This document shows, piece after piece, positions 8,655-16,362 of a DNA stretch of 64,000 nt. Position 1 is the stretch's first letter. Each line of letters begins with the position of its first letter. The notes beneath the pieces are model-generated. The model had not been told where the DNA came from. It searched no databases and saw only the letters and a list, made by a program, of their open reading frames with translations. The stretch is taken from the NCBI GenBank assembly GCA_023423995.1, contig JAFAEL010000098.1, positions 75,140 to 139,139 of the forward strand. The letters run 5' to 3'. This DNA comes from Pseudomonadota bacterium (GTDB taxonomy: Bacteria; Pseudomonadota; Alphaproteobacteria; Rhizobiales; Beijerinckiaceae). The position numbers and the translations under genes were made by a program.

Positions 8655-9941
8655 TCAGCTTTTGCGGAGGTCCTGGAGGACCTTTTCCGCAACGTCGACG
8701 CGGACCGTCCCGCGCTCGACGAGCGTGCGGGCGACCGTCTCGATCTCGTCCCCGACCGCCCCGGCCATCATAGCGATGTTCTGCGCATGGAGAGCCATGT
8801 GGCCCTTCTGGATGCCCGTCGTGGCGAGCGCCTTCAGGGCGGAGAAGTTCTGGGCCAGGCCCACCGCCGCGATGATGCGGGCCAGACGCTCGGCCGTGGT
8901 GACGCCCAGAATCTTCAGGCAGGCTTGCGCGGTCGGGTGCAGCTTGGTCGCGCCGCCCACGAGGCCAACGGCAAGCGGCAGCTCGATGGAGGCGGACAGG
9001 TCTCCCTCTGCCGTCGTCTCGTAGCGGGTCAGGCTCGTGTAGCGGCCGCTCCGGGCGGCGTAGGCATGCGCGCCGGCCTCGATCGCGCGGGTGTCGTTCC
9101 CGGTTGCGAGCACCACGGCGCTGATGCCGTTCATGATGCCCTTGTTGTGTGTGGCCGCCCGGTACGGATCGGCCTCGGCGAAATGGTAGGCGCTGAGGAT
9201 CCCGTCCCTGACCTCCGGCCCGCCGATCTCCGCCGTACGCCACACGGCGTGCGCGCGGGCCAGCCGCCTGTCCGCAAGGTTCGACAGGATGCGCAGATAA
9301 ACCCGCCCGCCGCTCCAGCGTGCGACGTGAGGCGCGATCGTCTCCGCCATCGTGTTGACGGCGTTGGCCCCCATGGCGTCACGCGTGTCCACGATGAGGT
9401 GGGTGACGACCATCGGGCCACCCAGCGTGTCGAGGACCCGAATCTCGAGATCGCGGAACCCGCCGCCGAGCCGGACCAGAACCGGATCGCATCCGTCGCA
9501 GATCGCCTGGATCTCGCTCCGCCGCTCCAGGATCCGGATGCGGGCCGCATGCGGATCGCTGATCCCGACCGCCTGGACCTGGGCGATCATCAGGTTGCCG
9601 GACACGGAGGTGACGAAGCCGGTGTCGTAGTTCTGCCGCGCCGCGTTGCAGACCGCGGCGACGACCGAGGATTCCTCCGTCGCCATGGGGACGAGGACGT
9701 CCTCGCCATCGACCTTCATGTTCGTGGCGACGCCGATCGGGATGTTCATCGTCGAGACGACGTTCTCGATCAGGCGGTCCCCGAGATCCGACGGCAGGTT
9801 GCCGAAATCCGAAAGCCGCTCGACGACATCGGGCGCGAGGTCGGCGAAGCTCCCCACGAGGTCGAGGCGCTCGCGCGGGCTCTTCTTGTGAAAGCCCGCG
9901 ATGCGCGAGCTGCGGTTGGGAAGTGGGGTTCCGTCTGTCAT
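8655..9941 (-). CDS. mvaA: Degradative (class II) hydroxymethylglutaryl-CoA reductase
   Basis: 428 residues from ATG 9941, the same length as Pseudomonas mevalonii MvaA as I recall it. Catalytic residues occur at matching places: Glu in ATEESSV (E90), Lys267 in THNKGIMNG, Asp283 in GNDTRA and His381 in GHMALHAQN. The DAMGAN segment (188-193) lies in the nucleotide-binding domain. Class II enzymes usually oxidise mevalonate to HMG-CoA in mevalonate catabolism. Alphaproteobacteria of this type make isoprenoids through the MEP pathway, so a catabolic role is likely. The HMG-CoA-lyase-family gene in the window (33435-34379) is 24 kb away in another operon. Divergent from a MocR regulator. Confidence 0.93.
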   Translation of the reverse strand: MTDGTPLPNRSSRIAGFHKKSPRERLDLVGSFADLAPDVVERLSDFGNLPSDLGDRLIENVVSTMNIPIGVATNMKVDGEDVLVPMATEESSVVAAVCNAARQNYDTGFVTSVSGNLMIAQVQAVGISDPHAARIRILERRSEIQAICDGCDPVLVRLGGGFRDLEIRVLDTLGGPMVVTHLIVDTRDAMGANAVNTMAETIAPHVARWSGGRVYLRILSNLADRRLARAHAVWRTAEIGGPEVRDGILSAYHFAEADPYRAATHNKGIMNGISAVVLATGNDTRAIEAGAHAYAARSGRYTSLTRYETTAEGDLSASIELPLAVGLVGGATKLHPTAQACLKILGVTTAERLARIIAAVGLAQNFSALKALATTGIQKGHMALHAQNIAMMAGAVGDEIETVARTLVERGTVRVDVAEKVLQDLRKS

Positions 9942-10071
9942 CGCCCAGCCTTCGTTCGGCATGGGGCAGCTGAGCCGGACAGGAGTGGCGGCAAAGGCCG
10001 GCGGATCATGCGGCCGGACTTCAGCCGGCCATCCATCCCCCCTGAACCGGGCTTTGCTGCCCGTTGCGGAA

Positions 10072-10134
10072 ACCGTACCCGTCGGCATCCCGGCCGCAAG
10101 GTATGGTTTGCGCCGATTCCGGAGGCACCGTACC
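10072..10134. promoter_or_regulatory. Three ACCRTACC sites between mvaA and the MocR gene (candidate operators)
   Basis: ACCGTACC at 10072-10079, its inverted variant GGTATGGT (ACCATACC on the other strand) at 10100-10107, and ACCGTACC at 10127-10134. Starts are 28 and 27 bp apart. All are flanked by AA or GC before and a C/G-rich tail after. MocR regulators bind repeated sites in divergent promoters; these are the obvious candidates. Confidence 0.6.
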
Positions 10135-10143
10135 CTCGGCGGC

Positions 10144-11544
10144 ATGGGTACGATCTCACCCGGTGATGGGCCCCCGCGTCAGGTCGACCGCGTTTTCGAC
10201 GCTCTGGTCGACCGGATCGAAAGCGGTGCTCTGCCCGTGGGGAGCAAGCTTCCCTCGATCCGAGCGGCGGCGACATCGTTCGGCGTCTCCAAGAACACGG
10301 CGATCAATGCCTATGAGAGGCTGGTCGCGTCGGGGCGGGTCGAGAGCCGGCCGGGATCGGGCTTCTACGTTTCTGGCCGCAAGCCGCTTCCGCCCCCGGC
10401 GCTGCAGCCGGCCGCGATCGAGGCCGTGGACAGCGTCTGGCTGCTGCGCGAGCAGCTCGAGCGCCATTACGAGGTCCGGGTGGGCGACGGCCGCCCACCA
10501 CCGTCCTGGATGGAAGGGTCGGAGGTGGGCCGGCACCTGTGGGGGCATTCGGGACGGGGCCGTGCCCTGCAGGAGAGCTATGGCTCTCCGTTCGGCTACC
10601 TGCCGCTCCGCCAGGCGCTCGCCCTGACCCTGGCGGAACGCTCGATCCGGGCTGTCGCGGACAACATCCTGCTGACCGCGGGTGCGAACCACGCGCTCGA
10701 CCTCATCGTGCGCCAGCTCGTTTCGCCCGAGCAGCCGGTGCTTGTCGACGCTCCCGGCTATTACCCGCTCTTCGGAAAGCTGCATCTCGCCCGGGCCAGG
10801 CTCGTCGGCGTTCGCCGCAGCGAGGACGGGCCCGACCCCGAGGACCTCGCCGCCAAGATCGCCGCGACAGGCGCGAAGCTGTTCTTCACGCAGTCGCTGG
10901 CGCACAACCCGACGGGCTGCTCGATCACGCTTCCGGTCGCGCACCGAATCCTCGGGATCGCCGGGGCGGCCGGCCTGCAGGTCGTCGAGAGCGATCCGTT
11001 CGGCGACGTGCTGCCGGCCATGAGCCCGCGTCTTGCCGCGCTCGATGGGCTGGAACGGGTGATCTATGTAGGCACCTTCGCCAAGACCCTGTCCGCGAGC
11101 CTCAGGTCCGGCTTCATCGCGGCAAACGCCGCCCTGCTGGGCAGCCTGCTCGATCTGAAGATGGTCACGACCGTCAACAGCTCCGGCTTCGTCGAGCGGG
11201 CGCTCCATGGCCTCATCGAGAGAGGGCATTATCGGAAGCACCTCCGACGGCTTTCGGCCCGCATCGAAGCTGCGGCCGGGCAGGCGCAAGGCGTCCTCGG
11301 GCGGCTTGGGCTGCCGGTCTTCGGGGCCCCCGCGGGCGGGTTCTACATCTGGTGCGAACTGCCCTCCGGCACCGACCTGGAGGAGCTCTCGCGCCGCGCG
11401 GCGGCGGAAAGCATCCTGTTCGCGCCCGGAACCATCTTCAGCCCCGACGGACATTCCACGGCACCGACGACCCGGCTCAACGTCGCCCATGTGGGCGATC
11501 CGCGTTTCGAGGCCTTCATGCGACGGGAGTTGAAGGCGCCGTGA
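10144..11544 (+). CDS. MocR-type regulator: GntR winged helix fused to aminotransferase-like domain
   Basis: 466 residues from ATG 10144. Residues ~15-80 are a GntR winged helix (LPSIRAAATSFGVSKNTA, then RVESRPGSGFYVSGR); ~120-465 are a class I/II aminotransferase fold with NPTGCS, the PLP lysine in YVGTFAKTLSASLRSGF, and an RLNVAH C-terminal motif. MocR/PdxR-like proteins use PLP adducts as effector rather than acting as enzymes. The start is set by the end of the third operator-like repeat; a TTG at 10108 is an alternative. Likely regulator of the divergent mvaA-binding protein operon and of itself (inference). Confidence 0.85.
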   Translation: MGTISPGDGPPRQVDRVFDALVDRIESGALPVGSKLPSIRAAATSFGVSKNTAINAYERLVASGRVESRPGSGFYVSGRKPLPPPALQPAAIEAVDSVWLLREQLERHYEVRVGDGRPPPSWMEGSEVGRHLWGHSGRGRALQESYGSPFGYLPLRQALALTLAERSIRAVADNILLTAGANHALDLIVRQLVSPEQPVLVDAPGYYPLFGKLHLARARLVGVRRSEDGPDPEDLAAKIAATGAKLFFTQSLAHNPTGCSITLPVAHRILGIAGAAGLQVVESDPFGDVLPAMSPRLAALDGLERVIYVGTFAKTLSASLRSGFIAANAALLGSLLDLKMVTTVNSSGFVERALHGLIERGHYRKHLRRLSARIEAAAGQAQGVLGRLGLPVFGAPAGGFYIWCELPSGTDLEELSRRAAAESILFAPGTIFSPDGHSTAPTTRLNVAHVGDPRFEAFMRRELKAP

Positions 11545-11613
11545 GCCTGCAGGGCCGCGCGCCCAGCGCGCCGCTCCGCTATAAGGACGCAACAACAAAT
11601 CCAGGGTACGGGG

Positions 11614-12075
11614 ATGAAAATGCGCACAGAGGTGGACGGAGATGGGAGGCTGGCCTCTGCATCTTCCCGGGAGGACAGACCGCGTGGCGATCTGACTGTG
11701 CGAACCATCGCCATGCCCGCCGACACGAATGCGAATGGCGACATCTTCGGCGGCTGGGTGATGGCCCAGATGGATATCGCGGGCGGCATCGCGGGCGTCG
11801 AGCGTGCGCAGGGGCGCGTCGTCACGGTCGCCGTGGATGCGATGACCTTCATCCGCCCAGTCCGCGTCGGGGACGTGCTGTGCGTCTATACGCGCGTCAC
11901 CTCCGTGGGCCGGACGTCGATGAAGATCGAGATCGAGGCCTGGGCCCGGCGCTTCCGCCAGGATTATCGGGAGAAGGTGACAGAGGCGACGTTCACCTTC
12001 GTGGCCATCGACGAGGAGGGCCGCCCGCGCCCGGTTCCCGCCCTGATGGCCGGCACCTCCGACCACGTTCTCTGA
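11614..12075 (+). CDS. Acyl-CoA thioesterase, YciA-like hotdog fold
   Basis: 153 residues. Hotdog thioesterase signature NANGDIFGGWVMAQMD carries the catalytic aspartate, followed by VVTVAVDAMTFIRPVRVGD and a TEATFTFVAID strand typical of YciA/acyl-CoA hydrolases. Hydrolyses short- or medium-chain acyl-CoA to free acid and CoA in the cytoplasm. About 35 residues precede the conserved core. The next gene starts one base after its stop. Confidence 0.85.
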   Translation: MKMRTEVDGDGRLASASSREDRPRGDLTVRTIAMPADTNANGDIFGGWVMAQMDIAGGIAGVERAQGRVVTVAVDAMTFIRPVRVGDVLCVYTRVTSVGRTSMKIEIEAWARRFRQDYREKVTEATFTFVAIDEEGRPRPVPALMAGTSDHVL

Positions 12076-12076
12076 G

Positions 12077-12607
12077 ATGGCACGCGCGCCGAAGCTGAAG
12101 GTCTATTGCGCGCCGATGGGCTTCCACGACGCGCTCGTCGCCGCGCCGAGTCAGAAAGCGGCGCTCAAGGCCTGGGGCACGACGACGGATCTCTTCGCTG
12201 CGGGCCGGGCGTCCATCGTGGAGGACCCGGAGTTGCAGAAGCTGGCGCTCGCGCGTCCGGGCGAAGTGGTCAAGCATTCGCGCGGGAACGAGGCGGCGAT
12301 CCTGCAGGATATCGAGGCGACCGAGGGAAAGCGGAAGCCGTCGCGGGCCAAGGCGCCGGCGCCCAAAACCAAGGCAGCGCCGCCGCCGGACCGGTCGAAA
12401 CTCGAGGGTGCGGAACGAGAATTGGACGCTGCGAAACGGGCACTGGACGCCCGCCTCGCGGAATTGGCACGGCAGCGCACCGAGCTGGACGCGGAGGAGC
12501 GCACCGCCCGGCAGGATGGCGAGGCGCGCATCTTCGAACTCGAACGGGCGAGAGCAAAGGCCGCCCGCGACTACGAAGCTGCCCTCAAGCGCCACGCCCG
12601 AAGCTGA
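12077..12607 (+). CDS. Hypothetical protein with Ala/Lys/Pro linker and coiled coil
   Basis: 176 residues starting one base after the thioesterase stop. Residues 1-75 form a small compact domain (KLKVYCAPMGFHDALVAAPSQ; FAAGRASIVED), ~80-115 a Pro/Ala/Lys linker, and ~115-175 a charged heptad-like helix rich in E, R, A and L. Similar proteins have been labelled TolA-like from composition only. No signal peptide, no membrane segment; function unknown. Confidence 0.65.
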   Translation: MARAPKLKVYCAPMGFHDALVAAPSQKAALKAWGTTTDLFAAGRASIVEDPELQKLALARPGEVVKHSRGNEAAILQDIEATEGKRKPSRAKAPAPKTKAAPPPDRSKLEGAERELDAAKRALDARLAELARQRTELDAEERTARQDGEARIFELERARAKAARDYEAALKRHARS

Positions 12608-12640
12608 TCGGAGGACCTGCGCGACGAGTCTGCGCGGTGT

Positions 12641-12943
12641 CTAGCCCGCCTCGGCGCCCGACCGCCGGTTCGCCAGTTCGAGCAGCACGTCGGCATGGCA
12701 GGGCTGATCGAGCCGGCACCAGCAGGCGAGGTTCCTGCCGCGGAGCGGATCGAGCCAGTCGGGCCGGACCTCTAAAATCTCGTCGGCGTGCAGGCGGAAG
12801 AGCCGGATGCTCTCCTCGCGGCTGCTCTCGGGGCCGATCGCGTAGGGGTTGCCCCAGATCGTGCTCCGGTCGACCTTCACGGTCCCGGGCGGCATGCGCC
12901 AGCCCTGGCGACGGCTGAGCTGGATCCGGACCGGCAGCGTCAT
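12641..12943 (-). CDS. DUF4326 domain protein
   Basis: 100 residues. The DUF4326 pattern is clear: RRQGWRMPPGTVKVDRSTIWGNPY, a helix with EESIRLFRLHADEIL, PLRGRNLACWCRLDQPCHADVLLELAN. The CWC...CHAD motif resembles a metal or nucleotide site, but the domain has no assigned function. Converges with the preceding plus-strand gene. Confidence 0.8.
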   Translation of the reverse strand: MTLPVRIQLSRRQGWRMPPGTVKVDRSTIWGNPYAIGPESSREESIRLFRLHADEILEVRPDWLDPLRGRNLACWCRLDQPCHADVLLELANRRSGAEAG

Positions 12944-13113
12944 GGCGCCCTTCTCATGCTCGGCGTCCTCCTGGTTCCCTCGACCGATTGAGCCGCTGCC
13001 GGCCGCCGCGCCGGCTCGGATGCGATTTCAGATGAAACGCGACGGCCCTCAGCTGCAACAGGGAGGACACCCATACAGGGGAGAAGCAGATCGTTGCCAA
13101 GCTGGAGACGATC

Positions 13114-13506
13114 ATGCCTCTGACCTTCACGAATACGCTGTCGGGATCTGCGAAGCGGCAGCATTCGGGCCCGAAGCAGCTGCGGTCCGGCCTGCTGCTG
13201 GGATCGGCGGTCGCGGGGCCGCTGGTCGTCGGTCTCGCCGAGCTTCGCGCGGAGGCGGCCCCGGCGGCCGGCACGCAGCAGCATCGGACAGGCGCCGAGA
13301 TGGCGACCCGGGCCTCCTTCTATGGCGGCGGGCACTGGCATGCCTACGGCACCGGCCCGGGCAGGAAGCCCTCCGGCAAGGACGCCGCCCGGATTGAGGC
13401 GCCTTCCGCCGAATTCCTCAGCACCCGGCCGTCGCGCGAGCACGGCGAGCGGCGAGGGCGGTCGCGCGCCCGTGGCGACACGGCCAATGAGCGCAATGCC
13501 CGGTGA
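13114..13506 (+). CDS. Hypothetical exported protein with short RlpA-like stub
   Basis: 130 residues; GGAG 6 nt before the ATG supports expression. Residues ~25-50 are a hydrophobic signal-like segment ending in AEAAPAAG. Then RASFYGGGHWHAYGTG loosely recalls the ASWYG start of RlpA double-psi domains, but the rest of that domain is missing and the C-terminus is Arg/Glu-rich. Could be a degraded secreted protein. Confidence 0.4.
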   Translation: MPLTFTNTLSGSAKRQHSGPKQLRSGLLLGSAVAGPLVVGLAELRAEAAPAAGTQQHRTGAEMATRASFYGGGHWHAYGTGPGRKPSGKDAARIEAPSAEFLSTRPSREHGERRGRSRARGDTANERNAR

Positions 13507-13708
13507 CTCGATCGCCCGCATGCGCGGGCTCAGGCGCAGATCGGGCCGGCCTCGCGGTGCAAATCCGCGGCGGACCAGCGGCGACCCAGTCGGGCTCCTG
13601 ATGTCGGGCCGCATTGCGGTCGCGAACCAGGAGCGAGCTTGCGATGCCTTGCCAGCCGAAAGTCGATGTCGGGACCGAAGCGAGTACACGAGCCGGGGCG
13701 AGAGCGAC

Positions 13709-14437
13709 ATGACGTCCCTGCTTCGAGGCCTGTCCTCCATCCTGCCCACCCGGAAGAGCGCGCGAGCCAGCCCGCCGGACCGTCCGAAACCTCCTCGCGT
13801 CTGTCCGGGGGAGCGCACCTGGCCAGTGCTGCTGCGTGCACCGCCTGACGCCATCCGGCGCAAGGCCGCGATCCTGTTCATCGACCTCTCCGGCTTCACG
13901 GGGGTGAGCGAGCGCATCGGTCTCGACGGGACACTTGCGATCCTCGCCGACTTCTACGGCATCGTGGAGACGACGGTTCTCGACGAGGGCGGAGTGGTCC
14001 TGAACTACCTCGGCGACGGCGCCCTGGTCGCCTTCGGGGGCGGGCCAGAGTGCGAGGACGCGAGAAGTGCCGTCCAGGCGGCGCGGCGCCTCCTCGAGCG
14101 CGTGTCGGACTGGATCTCCCGGCAGCCGGAGCACAGGGCGCTGGCAGGCGTGCGCATCGGCGCGCATGTCGGCGAGGTGCTCGTCGCCCGGTTGGGCGAG
14201 GTGGCGCACAGGCCGATGACGATCCTCGGCGACAACGTGAACGTCGCGAGCCGGCTTCTCGAGCTCGCGCCGGCGCGGGGATCGGCGATCGTCTTCTCGA
14301 AGCCGCTGCTGGATGCCGCAGGTCCGGCACTTCCGGAGGGGGCGCAGCAGCTCCTGCGCGCCGGCCGTCTCGCCGCGATCCGCGGCAGGTCGGAGCGGCT
14401 GGTGGTCCACATCTGGACCGGAACCAGCATGTGCTGA
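13709..14437 (+). CDS. Class III adenylate/guanylate cyclase domain protein
   Basis: 242 residues from ATG 13709 (weak ribosome site; the frame is open further upstream). One CHD catalytic domain from ~50: metal-binding Asp59 (FIDLSGFT) and Asp103 (YLGDGALVAF), then ILGDNVNVASRL with D175, N178 and R182, which match the purine-specifying/ribose-binding and transition-state positions of class III cyclases. No sensor or membrane domain, so activity may depend on a partner. It precedes the response regulator-peroxidase-kinase operon by 140 bp. Confidence 0.8.
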   Translation: MTSLLRGLSSILPTRKSARASPPDRPKPPRVCPGERTWPVLLRAPPDAIRRKAAILFIDLSGFTGVSERIGLDGTLAILADFYGIVETTVLDEGGVVLNYLGDGALVAFGGGPECEDARSAVQAARRLLERVSDWISRQPEHRALAGVRIGAHVGEVLVARLGEVAHRPMTILGDNVNVASRLLELAPARGSAIVFSKPLLDAAGPALPEGAQQLLRAGRLAAIRGRSERLVVHIWTGTSMC

Positions 14438-14577
14438 GCCGAAGACGCGCGGGTGCCGGGCACCCACGCGTCGAGTGTGACGTCGGTCACAGCGCCCCTC
14501 CTGTCGCACGCGATCAGATGTTCCCGACGCAACGGCGTGCCCGCACCCACGCCGTTGCGCGCTGATTTGGAGGAGTC

Positions 14578-15300
14578 ATGCCGAGCAAGCACGTTGTGGT
14601 GGTCGACGACGATGCGGTCATGCGCGACCTCATCGGCGATTACCTCGTCCGCCACGCCTTCAAGGTGAGCCGCGCCGCGGATGGCGCGGCGATGGCGCGG
14701 GTGGTGACGCACCTGCCGCCGGACCTCATCATTCTCGACCTGCAGCTTGGGACCGACGACGGCCTCGAGCTGATGCGATCCATGTCCACCAAGGTCGAGG
14801 CGCCCGTGATCATCATCACGGGCAACCGGGGCGAGGAGGCGGACAAGGTCGTCGGCCTCGAACTCGGGGCCGACGACTACATCACCAAGCCATTCAGCCT
14901 GCGCGAGCTGCTCGCGCGCGTCAGGGCCGTGCTGCGCCGCGCCGAAGGCGCCGGCGCGGCAGCGCGGCGGAAATCCGACCGCTCCACCTATCGGTTCGGC
15001 GGCTGGGAACTGTCCATGAAGGCACGCCGGCTGACCTCGCCGGAGGGAGAGGTCATCCGCCTCACGGCGGCGGAGTTCAATCTCCTGTCGGCCTTTCTCC
15101 GCTCGCCACAGCATGTGCTGTCCCGCGAACAGCTCCTCAATGCGAGCCGCGTGCACGACGACGAAGTGTACGACCGCAGCATCGACGTGCTGATCCTCAG
15201 GCTTCGCCGCAAGCTCGAGCGGGATCCGCGGCAGCCGACCCTCATCCGGACGGAGCGCGGCATGGGCTACGTGCTGTCCACCACCGTCGAGGTGGGCTGA
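14578..15300 (+). CDS. OmpR-family two-component response regulator
   Basis: 240 residues with GGAGG 6 nt upstream. Receiver domain complete: acidic cluster at 10-12, phosphoacceptor Asp54 in LDLQLG, conserved Lys104 in ITKPF. C-terminal winged helix (~140-235) with LTAAEFNLLSAF, SREQLL and RTERGMGYVLS. DNA-binding regulator, partner of the sensor kinase two genes downstream. Its stop is directly followed by the peroxidase ATG. Confidence 0.92.
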   Translation: MPSKHVVVVDDDAVMRDLIGDYLVRHAFKVSRAADGAAMARVVTHLPPDLIILDLQLGTDDGLELMRSMSTKVEAPVIIITGNRGEEADKVVGLELGADDYITKPFSLRELLARVRAVLRRAEGAGAAARRKSDRSTYRFGGWELSMKARRLTSPEGEVIRLTAAEFNLLSAFLRSPQHVLSREQLLNASRVHDDEVYDRSIDVLILRLRRKLERDPRQPTLIRTERGMGYVLSTTVEVG

Positions 15301-16362
15301 ATGCGCGGAGGCTCCCACCGGCTGCTTGCGCCATGGTTCCGGATCCTTCGGGACCCGTTCCTGGTCGTGCAGATCGCGGGGTGGCTCCTGGTCGCCGGTG
15401 GCTTGGTCTTCCTGGCCCGCGCACAGGAAGGCGTGAGCGCACCGGCTCCCGCGAGCCCGGCTGTGATAACGCCCGTTCGGCCGATTCCGGTGCAGCCGGA
15501 GAAGGTGCGGCTCGGCGAGAGGCTGTTCGGCGATGCGCGCCTTTCCGGCAGCGGCAAGCTCGCCTGCACCTCGTGCCACGACCTGTCCCGCGGAGGCAGC
15601 GATGACCAGGCCCGCTCCGAGGCGAGCGGCGACATGCACGACTACAACGCGCTCACCGTCTTCAACGCCGCCTACAATTTCAGGATGAACTGGCGCGGGA
15701 ACGCCCGCACGCTCGAGGAGCAGAACAACGCCGTCATCACCGACCCGCGCTTCATGGGGGGCGATTGGGGCGAGATCCTCAAGAAGCTGGCAGCCGACCA
15801 GGCGTATCGCGCGGCGCTCACGACACTCTACGGCCCTCGCTGGAGCAAGGCCGACGTGCTGGACGCGCTCGCGGAATTCCAGCGTTCCCTGGTCACGCCG
15901 GACAGCCGCTTCGACCGGTATCTGCGGGGAGAGCAGGGCGCGATCACGCCCGCGGAGGAGCGTGGCTTCCGGCTCTTCGAAAGCTACGGCTGCGTCGCCT
16001 GCCACCAGGGCAGGAACATCGGGGGCAACCTGTTCCAGAGGTTCGGGATATTCACCGATCCCTTCAGCGGGCGAACGCCCGCTTCGGCGGCGGATCTGGG
16101 CCGCTACACGATTACGGGCCGCGAAGAGGACCGCTTCGTCTTCCGCGTCCCGAGCCTTCGTAACGTCGCGCTGACCGCGCCCTATTTCCACGACGCCGTC
16201 ATCCGCAGGCTGGACGAGGCCGTGGCGATCATGGCCCGGACGCAGCTCGGCCGGGAATTGCCCCCCAACGAGATCGAGCTCATCGTCCGGTTCCTCCGGA
16301 CGCTGACGGGCGAATACAACGGACGCCCGCTCGATCAGGACAACGGCAGAGGTTCGCCGTGA
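15301..16362 (+). CDS. Di-haem cytochrome c peroxidase (CCP/MauG family), membrane-anchored
   Basis: 353 residues. N-terminal transmembrane anchor (~20-38), then a periplasmic protein with two haem-binding sites, CTSCH (89-93) and CVACH (231-235). Family features EKVRLGERLFGDARLS, LTVFNAAYNF and the PSLRNVALTAPYFHD stretch are all present. Bacterial CCPs reduce hydrogen peroxide with electrons from cytochrome c or modify protein tryptophans (MauG). It lies between a response regulator (0-nt gap) and a DAHL sensor kinase (4-nt overlap), so it probably feeds redox information to the kinase (inference). Confidence 0.9.
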   Translation: MRGGSHRLLAPWFRILRDPFLVVQIAGWLLVAGGLVFLARAQEGVSAPAPASPAVITPVRPIPVQPEKVRLGERLFGDARLSGSGKLACTSCHDLSRGGSDDQARSEASGDMHDYNALTVFNAAYNFRMNWRGNARTLEEQNNAVITDPRFMGGDWGEILKKLAADQAYRAALTTLYGPRWSKADVLDALAEFQRSLVTPDSRFDRYLRGEQGAITPAEERGFRLFESYGCVACHQGRNIGGNLFQRFGIFTDPFSGRTPASAADLGRYTITGREEDRFVFRVPSLRNVALTAPYFHDAVIRRLDEAVAIMARTQLGRELPPNEIELIVRFLRTLTGEYNGRPLDQDNGRGSP

